DNA of 64,000 bases from Adiantum capillus-veneris (GCA_014529385.2 CM043950.1:76522435-76586434), one strand, 5' to 3'; numbered from the stretch's first letter, positions 1 through 10,798 are shown. Made by a program: numbers and translations. The notes: a model not told the origin generated them from the letters alone.

Positions 1-17
1 TTTCTCTTTGTTTTCTC

Positions 18-64
<47 letters not shown>

Positions 65-140
65 CCTCCCTCAATGTGTGTGTGTATGCATTCTTTGTTT
101 ATGCATGTGTGTGTATATGTGTTTTTTGTTTATGCATGTG

Positions 141-200
<60 letters not shown>

Positions 201-213
201 TTCAAAGATACAA

Positions 214-249
<36 letters not shown>

Positions 250-326
250 GGAGAGAGAAAAAGAGGAGAAGGGAACATGAGAGAGAGGAGAGGGAAGGAG
301 CATACTTGGCTCTCCTTCCTCTCCTC

Positions 327-373
<47 letters not shown>

Positions 374-792
374 AAAGAGAGAGAGAGGGAGAGAGCGGGG
401 GTTTACCTGTTTCGCTAGAGCGCCAAAACTCAAATATGAGATCTGAATTTTTTGCGCTCTCGATTTATTTTCTACACATGTCGGCATCACTATGGGCGTC
501 GCTATGCAACAAAGAAAATAGCGATGCCCATAGCGATGCCGTGGATTTTAACTTTTTGAGTGTCTCACTGCGAGCATCACTAATGTGAGGTACCTCTTGT
601 AGTGGCACCAAGTTGTTGTCCCTTATTTCAATGAGAGATTCTATGGCCCAAGGGCCATAACACTCCAATGGTGCATATGTAGGTGCCCTTCAGTGGAACA
701 AATTCTCTTTGAGAGCTTCTACATTGAAACCTAGTCCACCCTATGGCCTTATGTCCATAAGGTGCCAATGTATAAGGACAAGGGTCATAGGG
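1..792. repeat. Repeat R1, copy A (microsatellite-rich)
   Basis: This stretch contains long (CT)n, (GT)n and (GA)n tracts (about 17-60, 143-195, 228-250, 330-371). They are followed by unique-looking sequence from 392 and by a block with the word CTATGGCCCAAGGGCCATA. The same order recurs at 2781-3167 plus 4802-5222, so it is a dispersed repeat and not unique DNA. It runs off the left edge of the window and stops abruptly near 792, where CACTA-like sequence begins. The long Leu/Ser and Arg/Glu reading frames here are only translated microsatellite. Confidence 0.8.
482..541. other. Stem-loop inside R1
   Basis: The arms 482-504 and 519-541 are inverted repeats of 23 bp with two mismatches around a 14-nt loop. 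Copy B of R1 keeps the hairpin at about 4911-4972 with different substitutions. Presence in both copies means the stem is part of the repeat. Its role is unknown; it may be the fold-back of a small non-autonomous element. Confidence 0.6.
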
Positions 793-799
793 ACCTTTG

Positions 800-1625
800 T
801 GGAATTTTTGTCCGTGGAGATCTACTCGATAACTCTCGGAATCACATTTTGGACACTTCTCCATGTCTATGTATTCCCCTCTTAAAAAGAATGCAGTCGT
901 TAGGACAAGCGTGAATCAAATTGTAATCCATCCCCAAGTTTCACAAGATCTTTCTTGCTTCCTCTCTAGAATCTGGCATCACATTATCAGCTGGCAGTAT
1001 GTGCTCTTTGAGCAATCTACACAACAACAAAAATGCGGTATACTTGTATAAGTAATCTAAAAGATCATTATACATCTAGAGTTTTTTATTGAAGTAAACA
1101 CATTGTAATAGACCACCTGAAAAGCGTTGTGACGCTAGTGTCACTCCATCCAAACTTTGCTTGCATGTTGAGAAGAACCAGGAGCGCCTTCCATCTAGTC
1201 ACACGTGCTCCATCATACAATGGCGTATCCGCTTTACTTTTCATATCATCATAGATAAGCCTTTCTGAATCTATGATCGTCTCGATCATTTCATCGATCT
1301 CGGGTTCAAACATTGCCTCGCTGGGAATGTGGTCTGCATGACCATCCTCCAAGCTGTTAGAGGCTACATCGTGTGGCCTCATGTATATTGCTTGACCAAA
1401 GTGGTTGCGAACACATCTATTGGGTTGCAAGATTGCTGCCTGTTGGCCGGCACCAGAGTCCAAAGAGTTATAATTGGCAACAACTCAATCAATAATAGAT
1501 GGATCAAATTTGCCAAATTTGCAAATGTGTTGTCCACAACATGTTTGCATTGATTACAAGGACATAAGATCCTTGTTGAGAGATAGGTGTTTTGATTGGA
1601 CGGCCCCACATCGTCACTACTCTAA
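800..1625 (-). pseudogene. Degenerate CACTA (En/Spm) transposase fragment
   Basis: Read on the minus strand, three frames follow the order of plant CACTA TNP2-type transposases. Near 1575-1540 there is a Transpos_assoc-like segment containing ILCPCNQCKHV. Near 1240-1110 there is the segment with TPLYDGARVTRWKALL and GWSDTS, which corresponds to the family's 'LYPGC..(S)..L..L.NLK...GWSD.S' stretch. Near 910-820 come ACPNDCILFKRG and then EKCPKCDSESYR, the family's 'ACPNDCILF...CPKC..SRY' block. Frameshifts separate these segments, and the catalytic DDE core is missing because R1 sequence replaces it at 792. It is a dead fragment of a cut-and-paste transposase. No CACTA termini were found nearby. 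Confidence 0.75.
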
Positions 1626-1685
1626 TGAATGTAAAAACCTTATAACCTGGATATAAATTTATTAATCTTCTATTGGCATCCTCCG

Positions 1686-1735
<50 letters not shown>

Positions 1736-2109
1736 GTTCACACTCTAAACTTCCTCACATTCTCTAGTCATGTTCGATCCCCGGACACCTTGGTCTAGAG
1801 GTGCACGGAGATCAGAACCACCGGGTTATAATATCGTATTTATTGGTCAACATCTCTATTTGTGGGTACAAGATATCTACACACCCACGTCTACATGACA
1901 GTCCTTGTAGTGGACAAAACCCCTTTGCCTCTTCTCTAGCTGTAGCAATTTACAACATCTTAACATCTCCTTACAGCAGATCCTTGTTTGAGTCATTACG
2001 TAGCACATTACATGTCGGCCTCCAACCTGAGCATCATGCCGTTGAAAACTTTCCAACTTAACGTCGCATCTGTAGAGAGTAAGAGAGGGATCACCGTTCG
2101 CCTAGCTCT
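1626..2109. other. Non-coding stretch with a CT microsatellite
   Basis: No supported gene is visible. The only clear structure is a (CT)n tract at about 1690-1731. The short open frame at 1801-2061 has no recognisable motif and no supporting context. Confidence 0.5.
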
Positions 2110-2760
2110 AATTTTTTCCCGTAATCTCGAAGGTAGACTTCAATATAAAAACTAAATCCAAAATCTAATCTTAAATCTGAGCTAATTTAACGTGGTTAGT
2201 GGGTGAGTTAATAGGTGTCAGATTCTGATGGGAATATACATATTATATTGTACCTAGTGTTTGCTCTTTGGGCAAAGCCTTCATCGACATGCCCTAAAAT
2301 CTAATCTAATCTAATCTTAAATCTAACCTAGCTAATCTTAAATCTTTCCTTAATCTTAAATCTAACATCAATCTAAACCTAATCTTATCTTAAACTCAGC
2401 ATAAACCTAAATTTAATTTAATCTTAACCTAAACCTAAATGTAATCTAGTTTAAATCTAATCTTAAATCTAACTTAGCTAATCTTAAACCTTGTTCTAAT
2501 TTTAAATCTAACGTAAATCTAAATCTAATCTAATCTTAAACTCAACATAAACTTTAATATAACCTAAACCTAAATGTAATCTAACCTAATCTTAAATCTA
2601 ATTCAAATCTTAACCTAATTTTAAATTTAGTATAAATTTTAAATATAAGTTAAATATAATCTAACTTAATCTTAGATCTTAATCTAAATTACTCTTAAAT
2701 GTATTTTTAAATTTAACATAACCCTAAATCTTAGTATAACATTTCATTTTCAAATTTTAT
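2110..2760. repeat. AT-rich degenerate hexamer-like repeat
   Basis: About 650 bp is made of shuffled variants of the words AATCTAA, CTTAAATCTAA and CCTAAACCTAAAT, with no long open frame. Some stretches resemble degenerate plant telomere repeat (CCCTAAA), but none is a perfect heptamer run. It is a low-complexity array and no function is proposed. Confidence 0.6.
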
Positions 2761-2780
2761 GTACTTTTTTAATCTATCTT

Positions 2781-2979
2781 TCTCTCTCTCTCTTTGTTTT
2801 CTCCCCTTACCTCTCTCTTTTCGTCTTCTCCCTCTCTCTCTTTCTCTTTGTTTTCTCCTCTCTCTCTCTCATTAGTTTATCTCTCTCTCTCTCTCTCTCT
2901 CTTCCTCCCTTAATGTGTGTGTGTATGCATTCTTTGTTTATGCATGTGTGTGTATATGTGTTTTTTGTTTATGCATGTG

Positions 2980-3014
<35 letters not shown>

Positions 3015-3167
3015 AAAGACACAATGTGTGTGTGTGAGAGAGAGAGAGAGAGAGGGAGAGAGAAAAAGAGGAGAAGGGAACATGAGAGAGAGGAGAGGGA
3101 AGGAGCATTCCTGGCTCTCCTTCCTCTCCTCGTGTGTGTGTGTGTGTGGGAAAGAGAGAGAGAGAGA
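2781..3167. repeat. Repeat R1, copy B, left half
   Basis: This segment repeats the microsatellite order of window positions 1-390, including the TGTGTATGCATTC words and the (GT)n and (GA)n blocks. It stops inside (GA)n, where a LINE insertion begins. The right half resumes at 4802. Confidence 0.8.
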
Positions 3168-3243
3168 GAGATAGATAGATAGATAGATAGTTCTATTATC
3201 GTCCTGGGAGGTCAAATATGACCTATGGGACCAAATGAACATG

Positions 3244-4786
3244 TCACGTGGTGTGAGTGGAGTTCATAAGTGACTCTCGATGCTCAAAAATGGCTGAAAT
3301 GAGCGTCGCAATAGAGAGTCCACATCGTGGTTGGGAGAGGAAGGTATGTAGGGAGAGCTCATGGATGAATATATGGGGAAAAGAGGACCTAATGTGGTCA
3401 AAATCTGAGCACTCAAGTAGTGTGTGGTACTCACTCTCTCGCACTTGACGAGGGCATAAGGTGCAAAGTCGATGACACTCCTCGCCAGTGCCCCAACGTC
3501 CTGTCTCGCAGCGTAGAGAATGGGAGCTAAGACGAATGGAGGCAATGGTGCGGATCGCACTCAACGGGATGGGCTCAAGGATGTAGGAATGGGTTCGGTT
3601 ACCTCGTTCCGAGAAGAAGAGAGATTTGTAGTTTGGGGCAACGTGTGTGGTGTAATGGCTGAAGCGAGAACCTCCGGATTTCTCCCAAGCCATGATACAT
3701 TGGCGTTGTAAGAAGGCCTCATTAACTTGGGAGTCGATCAACACATCCTTGACCAAGTGACATGCATCCCATCTTCCAAACCATTTCTTGATATCAAGCA
3801 TCCACCCCGAACTTAGTATTTTGCTCTTGCATGTCTTTTGAACCTTTTGACTTGCTTCATATGCGATTCTAGGAAGTCGATGCAAAGGGCTACGTTGTGT
3901 CTTACGCATGTACTCCACAACCCTTTCCATGCCCAAGACCTCAATGGGAAGCGATCCGGACTCAAGAAGTAAGAGCATGTAGGGTGTTTGTGTCTTGACT
4001 TGGAGAAAGTTGGTGAGAAAACGCTTTTGGACATTCTCAAACTCTTTCCAAGTAGACTTCCCGATGCTTCCACCCCACACCTCCACTCCATAAAGAAGCA
4101 CCGGTGCCACCAATGTGTCAAAGAGGTACTTTTTGAGAGCCCAACACTTGATCTCTCCTGCATTGCACATGTTCTCAAATGCATAATAAGCCCTCTTTCC
4201 GGCTTCCAAGCGACGCATTGCACAATCCTTCCATTTATGATTGGATGGAACCTCAAGGCCAAGGTACTTGAAGTGATCTACCACTTCAAGTTTCTCATTG
4301 TTGTATACAATGCATGGATTTTCGTCATTGAGGGTCTTTACAAGCATAACCTTGGTTTTGGATCCATTCACGATCAGCCCGCTATGTAGGCAAAAGCGTT
4401 CCAAGACACTCATAAGCTTTTGTGCATCTTCTAAGGTATGTGCCAAGAGCACTACATCATCAGCATAAAGCAAAAGCATGATCACAGCATTTCCAATCTT
4501 AACCTCTTCTATGCCTTCTTGCTGCATAAAATCAAGAACCATGTATTCCAATTCATCAATGAGTAGCCCAAAGAGGGTTGGGGAAAGTGGGCATCCTTGT
4601 TTGACACCAATAGTGCTTGCAAAAAATTCTGAAATTCCATCTCCCATACGTAATCGACATATCACTTTTTGGTAGATGCGAAAGACTGCATGCATAAATT
4701 CTCTCGGCACTTGAAGGCTTTGCATACGTCTCCAAAGATTTCCTCGCGGTACCATGTCAAAAGCTTTCTTGAAATCCACAAAGCCT
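3244..4786 (-). pseudogene. LINE reverse transcriptase, N-terminally truncated
   Basis: About 511 residues are open without a stop. The frame starts inside the RT palm at DFKKAFDMVPR and holds the motifs QGCPLSPTLF and YADDVV, so the polymerase aspartates are present. It continues through FKYLGLEV (thumb side) to a C-terminal Cys/His region (CHRLCTLC...YHTLLEC) typical of LINE proteins. No endonuclease remains, because the element is 5'-truncated by integration. The first codon available in the frame is GTG inside the domain, not a true start. A LINE RT would act by target-primed reverse transcription, but this copy is incomplete. An open frame this long suggests a fairly recent insertion. 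Confidence 0.85.
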
Positions 4787-4801
4787 TCAAGTGCCGAGAG
4801 A
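4700..4801. other. 23-bp perfect inverted repeat at the LINE-X 5' junction
   Basis: Positions 4700-4722 and 4779-4801 are perfect reverse complements separated by 56 bp. The left arm is ordinary LINE coding sequence (MQSLQVPRE in the minus-strand frame). The right arm is an inverted extra copy starting at a shared CAAAGCC and running into the (GA)n target. This matches snap-back synthesis on the first-strand cDNA at a 7-nt microhomology. Confidence 0.8.
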
Positions 4802-5222
4802 GAGAGAGAGAGAGAGGGAGAGAAGGGGGGTTTACCTGTTTTGCTAGAGCGCCAAAACTTAGATATGAGATCTGAACTTTTTGCGCTCTTGATTTATTTT
4901 CTACACCTGTCGGCATCGCTATGGGCGTCACTATGCAACAACGAAAATAGCTATGTCCATAGCGATGCCACGGATTTTAACTTTTGAGTGTTGCACTGCG
5001 AGCGTCGCTAATGTGAGGTACCTCTTGTAGTGGCACCAAGTTGTTGCCCCTTATTTCAATGAGAGATTCTATGGCCCAAGGGCCATAACACCCCAATGGT
5101 TCATATGTAGGTGCCCTTCAGTGGACCAAATGCTCTTTGAGAGATTCTACATTGATACCTAGTCCACCCTATGGCCTTAGGTCCATAAGGTGCCAATGTA
5201 TAAGGACAAGGGCCATAGGTTG
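4802..5222. repeat. Repeat R1, copy B, right half
   Basis: It resumes R1 from the (GA)n tract and follows copy A positions about 380-792 closely, including the stem-loop and the block around 'GGTACCTCTTGTAGTGG'. Beyond 5222 it runs into further CTATGGCC-type palindromic repeats, whereas copy A stops at 792. Confidence 0.8.
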
Positions 5223-6530
5223 TTTCTCTCTATTCCAATGAGATATTTTATCGCCCTAGGGCCACAAGGTGCCAATGTATCTGAAGGGCCAAAGGTTTCT
5301 CTCTATTCCAATTAGAGACCCTATGGCCCTAGGGCCATAGGACTATCGTGGTGCATATGTAGGTATCCTTTAGTCCCAAATTAAGTGTACACAAATATCC
5401 ATGTCTTTGGATGTGAATGACTGATGTAATATGTGATGAGAGGAAACACATAAGAGATGTTTTCAAAATACAAAAAGAATACCACGGATGCATTCGAAAC
5501 GTCCAAAACCTTAGGAAAGCACTTTAGAATGCTAGAATTTGATGTCTCTAGCTCAAGATATATCATTTTTAAGCCTAGGGCCTCATGAGGTTAGAATCAA
5601 GTGAATAGAGGCGCTTGAAAAGTCTCTGGGGCCTCTATTCACTTGGTTCAGACCGCATGAGACCCTAGGCTTCAAAATTGCCCAGGACCTCACAAGGTCA
5701 GAACTAAGCGAATAGAGGCCCCTGAGGGGTCTAAAGGGCCTATATTTGCTTGGTTCTAGCCTCTTCATAGTCTTAAATAGTACCCATCAATCACTATTAA
5801 ATATTACCTCAATGCATAAGCTCAAGAGACATAGGGCTATTGTAGTGCATATTTTGGGGCCCTTGAATGGACCAAATGCTCTTTGACCCATAGGCCATCC
5901 TCTAGCGTTAAGGCCGTAGGTTCCTCTCTAGTATGATGTGAGGTCCTATGGCCCTAAGGCCATAGGGTACCAATTTATAAGCTCAAGGGAACTAGGGACA
6001 CAAGGTGCCAGTGTATAAGATCAAGGGCACCAGGTTGTTGCCCCCTACTTGAATGAGAGATTATATGGCCCTAGTGGTGCATATGTAGGTGCCCTTCAGT
6101 GGCCCAAATTCTCCTTGAGGCCTAGGGATTCATGAGGTCAGAACAAAGCGAATAGAGGCCCTTGACGGGTCTTTGGGGCCTCTATTTTCTTGGTTCTAAC
6201 CCCTTCATAGTCTTAAATAGTACCTACATCCAAATGTGTCTCTCATGGTCTATAGGTTCCTTGGGAGCTTAAGTGCCCATGTGGGGCTCCTTTCTTGGTA
6301 CCCTGGCCCTCGGGCCATAGGGAAGCCAATGTGTCTCTCATGGTCTATAGATCCCTTTGGGGCCCAGTTGCCCCTATGAGGCTTATTTCTTAGCACCCTA
6401 TGGCCCTAGGACCACAGTCTAGCCAATTTTTCTCTCTTTCTCTGTAGGTTCCTTGGGAGCTTAGGTGCCTCTATGGGGATTCTTTCTTGGCACCCTATGG
6501 TCAAAAGGCCATAGGAAGGGGCTATGGTAG
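5223..6530. repeat. Degenerate repeat block with GGCCNTAGGGCC-type palindromes
   Basis: The region is built from diverged copies of phrases such as 'CTATGGCCCTAGGGCCATAG', 'GGTGCCAATGTATAAG' and 'CTTAAATAGTACC'. There is no coding potential. The palindromic core is shared with R1 and with the 61-bp array further right, so the whole 4.9-9.8 kb stretch looks like one family of related repeats at different stages of decay. Confidence 0.65.
5594..6196. repeat. Three copies of a ~55-bp hairpin
   Basis: Inverted arms with the consensus GAACCAAGYGAATAGAGGCC occur at 5594-5612/5631-5649, about 5701-5720/5737-5756, and about 6141-6160/6177-6196. Each encloses an 18-20 nt loop. In the first copy the 19-bp arms differ at one position. 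Copies two and three are followed by the same tail (CATAGTCTTAAATAGTACC). Confidence 0.65.
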
Positions 6531-7192
6531 CTATTATCTTTTTTCAAAATAATCATTTTAAAAATATATTAAAAGTATTAATATCCCTCTACCTATTTTC
6601 CTACAACGTCGTCCTCACCACGTCCTCCTACAACCTCAACATCTAGTGATTACATGTACGCCATATCTATTTTCTTGTGTTTCTAGTTGTGGAGTTTTCT
6701 ATTTTGTCTTGTTTTTGTGTTCACGGAGTTGTGAATTTGATTTCCATTAGAAATTAATCAAAGTTTAATTAGAGTTTTTTGTTTTGTCTCTTTTTTATGT
6801 TTAGAGGGAGCAGGATCTAAATCTAATTAGAACTTAATTAGAAAGTAATTAAAATGGGATCAGAATGTCATTAGACAATAACTAGAATGTAATCAAGAAT
6901 GTACTTACTTGTGAGCTTGAGTGTTGGATTGGGAATGGACGAGCAATGGAGAGGTATTTGTGGAAGTAGAAGAAAGAATTAGATGACAGTGCTGCAACAA
7001 CGATGGATGGTTTGGAGTGACAATGACAATGCATGTGATGATGTGGTGAAAGATCTGTGACCATAAATTTGTGTGACAATGACAATGATCATGGTGCACA
7101 GATCGATGATGATGGGTAGCAACGACGACACTGTAAGAAGATATAGAGAGGGAGGTGGAGGTGACGATGGGTAGCTTCGACAATGCTGTGAA

Positions 7193-7260
<68 letters not shown>

Positions 7261-8039
7261 TGGGGGGGGGGGGGGAGGCGGTGACAACGATGGGATTGTG
7301 TGTGTAGGAACGGAGAGAGAGAAACGGAGATCTGTGTGTGCAACAGGTTCTGTGCAAGAAAACGGGAGGGAAAAAGCCCAAAAGTTGTGGTAGAGAGAGT
7401 AAGAGAGAGAAGGTTAGTTTAGGTCATTTCAATTTTCAAATTTTAAAAGTAGTGGTTGTTCATACACGTATGTTTGGCATCGGTCTAGTATAATTAAAAT
7501 TACTAGAGATCTACGCACTTGATCAAAGTGGGACATAGCTTACCGGGTCTGAAACTCTGGTAAGTTTTAAAAATGTTGGCAAAAGTTTTGTATGTGTCTT
7601 TATCTCGCCAATATGAGTGGAACGATGCCCATGAAGCAAATTTGGGCCCCTAGGCAAAAATTTGCATAGTAAAAAATACAATGAAAATAACCAAAATTCA
7701 TAAATTTTTGTTCCAAACACGTGCTATTCTTTTGCTCGTTATTGACCACATAACGGGCTTGAAAACCCATTAAGGCAAAGTTTGGGGTGGCCAAAAAAAT
7801 TTCAAATTAATTTAAAAAAAAGTAAAAATTCCAATTGTAATAAATTAAATTTGTTTTTGCAATTTTGATCTATTGGGATTCTGTTTAGTTTTGAATCACA
7901 CATACAACAAACAAATATAATTTGTGCATGTAGCACAAACACATTGACCTAAGAGACTTACAAAGAGCATTTCGTCTCAGTTCTTCTTGGCCTCCTATAA
8001 ACCTAGGGTCATAGTTATATGACACTATATATTGCCTAC
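6531..8039. other. Non-coding stretch with a GA tract and a G-run
   Basis: No gene is supported. The region is AT-rich overall. At 7194-7254 lies a (GA)n tract followed by an almost pure G run to about 7277. Minus-strand open frames of up to 158 residues there are Ser/Leu repeats from the microsatellite. 7400-8039 shows no recognisable structure. Confidence 0.5.
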
Positions 8040-9560
8040 ATAAAACATCTTATGGGCCTGAGGCCACAAAGTGTAAATATACTCAACATGAAATACATAT
8101 ATAGCACCCAGTGGCCCAAAGGCCATAGGATGTACATCTATCTGCTACTATGAAACACCTATTGCTAGCGCCCTATGGCCCCAAGGCCATAGGGTGTACA
8201 TGTACCTACCAAGAAACACCTACCATAGGGTGTACATGTACCTACCAAGAAACACCTACCATAGGGTGTACATGTAACTACCAAGAAACACCTCTAGCTA
8301 GCACCCTATGGCTTGAGGCCATAGGGTGTATATGTACCCGCCAGAAGACACCTATAGCTAACAACCTATGGTCCCAAGGCCATAGTATATACATGAACCC
8401 GTCACAAAACACTTATTTCTAGCGCCCTATGGCCCCAAGGCCACAGGATGTACAAATACTTGCCACAAAACACCTATTGTTAGCACCCTATGGACCCAAG
8501 GTCATATGATGTACATATACCCTGCATGAAACACCTATAGCTAGCACCCTATGACCCCAAGGCCATATGATGTACATTTACCCACCACAAAACACCTATT
8601 GCTAGCACCCTATGGCCCCAAGGCCCTAGGATGTACATCTAACCTCCATGAAACACTTTTATATAGCACCCCATGTCCCCAAGTCCATGGGATGTACATC
8701 TACCAACCATGAAACACCTATAGCTAGCACAATATGGACCCAAGTCCATAGGATGTACATATACCCTCCATGAAACCCCTAGAGATAGCACCCTGTGGCC
8801 CCAAGGCCAAAGGATGTACATATGCCCTCCATGAAACACCTATAGCTAGCACCCTATGTCCCCAAGGCCATATCATGTACATGTACATGCCATGAATACC
8901 TCTTGCTCTCATGCCATGGACCAAAGACCATAACATGTGCATGTACCCACCACAGAACATCTATTTCTAGCACCCTATGGCCCCAAGGCCATAGGATGTA
9001 CATATACCCTCCATGAAACACCTATAATTAACACCCTATGTCCCCAAGGCCATAGGATGTACACATCCCTACCATGAAACACCTATAGCTAGTACCCTAT
9101 GGCCCAAAGGCCATATCATGTACATGTACCCGCCACAAAACACCTATTTCTAGCACCCTATGGCCCCAAGTCCGTTTGGGGCCATAGGATGTACATAGAC
9201 TCATTACAAATATCTACATATAAGGCATCATATGGCCATATATTGTATGCATACTCATCACAAAACATCCACATCTAGTACCCTAGGGCCATAAGTCCAT
9301 AGGATATATACATACTCAATATCATGAAACACCAACATATAGCATCATATGGCCGTGGGGCCATAAGATTTATACAAATTCATCACAAAATACCTACATA
9401 GTATCCAAGCCATAGGATGTATCATCAAATTCCTACATATAGTACCCTATGTCCCTAAGGCCATAGGATGTGTCATAAAACACCTACATATAGTACCCTA
9501 CCGCCCCAAGGCCATAGGATGTATATATAGTCATCATGAAAACCATACATGTGTACTCAC
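8040..9560. repeat. 61-bp palindromic tandem satellite
   Basis: A unit of about 61 bp repeats roughly two dozen times. Its consensus is TAGCACCCTATGGCC, CCAAGGCCATAGGATG, a TACATATACCC stretch, then a short CATGAAACACCTATAG phrase. Cores near 8431, 8492 and 8553 are exactly 61 bp apart. Each unit carries the near-palindrome CTATGGCCCCAAGGCCATAG. At about 8220-8295 the unit is shortened to 36 bp by loss of one palindrome arm, and that short form is repeated in tandem. Divergence grows towards 9300-9770. Confidence 0.85.
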
Positions 9561-9902
9561 CGTGAGGTGACCTTGAGGAGTCTATATGTACTCTTCATGA
9601 AAAACTTACAAAAATCAATCTATGGCCCTTAGGCCATAAGCTATTCCTTTGTGATGCTTCTTGGTCTTATAGATATCCTTCCATGCATTGACATAGACCT
9701 CTTTGGCTACAGGGGGCTCTTCTCACAACTAGATATAGAACCCTTTGCCCCTAGGGCCATATAATGCACACATGTTTCTTCTTTTTGACCAACAAAAAAG
9801 AAACCTCTATCCATAAATAAGATGTCCAATGTAAAATTACATGTAAACTTTTAGATACTTGTGCTTTTTTGTTTAACAAATATTTGTATGAACCTTCTTG
9901 CA

Positions 9903-10139
9903 GGTATGGTTTTCAAAAATGGTGATAGAGTGTGCATGTTTGTAGCAACACAAAAGGTTGTCATTGGGAGTGTATGTGAAGTAGACCCAAATGCATATTG
10001 TTCTGGCATGCTTATTGGGGAAGGCAATGTATCAATGTTGGTTGATTTTTTTTTTGAAAAGAAAGCACTCATTCCATTTCCAACAATGGGTGCATTGACA
10101 GTGGGAGATGCTTTTTACAATATTGTGAATGGAGTATAG
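9903..10139 (+). pseudogene. Transposon-associated DUF8039-like domain fragment
   Basis: The frame reads GDRVCMFVATQKVV..., then VCEVDPNAYCSG, and ends ...PFPTMGALTVGDAFYNIV. The spacing 'V......DP......LG...V.V.......PLP.P.....TVGDAVG' is what I recall for the plant DUF8039 domain found in transposon-encoded proteins. The match is by eye only. The frame opens just after a pyrimidine-rich CTTCTTGCAG (9893-9902) that could be a 3' splice site. It ends at a TAG at 10137. It may be an exon of the transposon gene continued by the next two features. Confidence 0.4.
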
Positions 10140-10234
10140 GGTTGTTGCAGCATTTGAATGAGATGTAGTAACAAGGGATTCCTCTGCATAATGTTGACAA
10201 ACCAATGAGAGCATTGGAGGCACAATAGGACAAA

Positions 10235-10687
10235 ATGAGCTACAGGGAGGTTTGGAAGGATAAAATGGTTCAATTGTGGGATGAAAGAAAAACACATGTA
10301 GTAGTCAAAGGGGTTATCATGTATGTCTGTCCATTTGACTCTATAAACTTTGGCGAGCTAGGTGAAGATAACATTGATATTGGTATTGAAACATCATATG
10401 CTAGTAAGGCTACTATTTTTGCTGAATTTGATGTATGTAGCATCAATCTAGTCTATTGGCCTATCAACAGAGTGACATCTATGCATGGAAGAGAATTGTT
10501 ACAGTATGAGAATTTACATGCTATGAATAAGTTGCAAGATACATGCACTGAATCAGCTTGTTTGGTAGAGCCTATTTCAAAAAAGCAAAAGTATTTCCTT
10601 ATAAGCAGGAAGCCAAAAATATCTATGAAACCTTCTAAAAATCCAATCAAGCATTCTTACCATCTTTCGAGATCGTTTCAACCATAG
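10235..10687 (+). pseudogene. Unrecognised 150-residue ORF, transposon context
   Basis: An open frame beginning MSYREVWKDKMVQLWDERK encodes a mostly polar protein with a Lys/Ser/Pro-rich end and no motif I recognise. It lies between the DUF8039-like fragment and the start of a DUF7869-type transposon gene on the same strand. It is plausibly the N-terminal part of that gene, but nothing in the sequence proves it. Confidence 0.3.
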
Positions 10688-10798
10688 ATTGTTACTATAG
10701 AAGGTGTTGTCAATATGCCAATCGAGATAAGGTTATGTGTATGCACAATGAATTTTGGGGATAGACTTTGCAAAAAACCAATTACAAAGAGCTGATAT

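Larger units (their letters stand above)
3168..4801 (-). mobile_element. 5'-truncated LINE (LINE-X) inserted in R1 copy B
   Basis: The two halves of R1 copy B flank this segment exactly, and copy A lacks it, so it is an insertion. The target was a (GA)n run, so a target duplication cannot be told from the microsatellite. The element lies on the minus strand. Its 3' end reads into a short (CTAT)n-like tail, seen on the plus strand as GATA repeats at about 3170-3190. Its 5' end is truncated inside the RT domain and closes with a 23-bp inverted repeat (4700-4722 against 4779-4801). The repeat suggests the growing cDNA folded back on itself at the end of reverse transcription. Confidence 0.8.

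Noticed and set aside
1763-1802. TGTTCGATCCCC and TGGTCTAGAGG resemble Pol III B-box and A-box
   Set aside because: They are in the wrong order for a tRNA or SINE (B before A), and no cloverleaf can be drawn.
8040-9560. Regular palindromic repeats that could suggest a CRISPR array
   Set aside because: The whole 61-bp unit repeats, including the would-be spacers, copies are diverged, and the context is plant transposon DNA without cas genes. It is a satellite.
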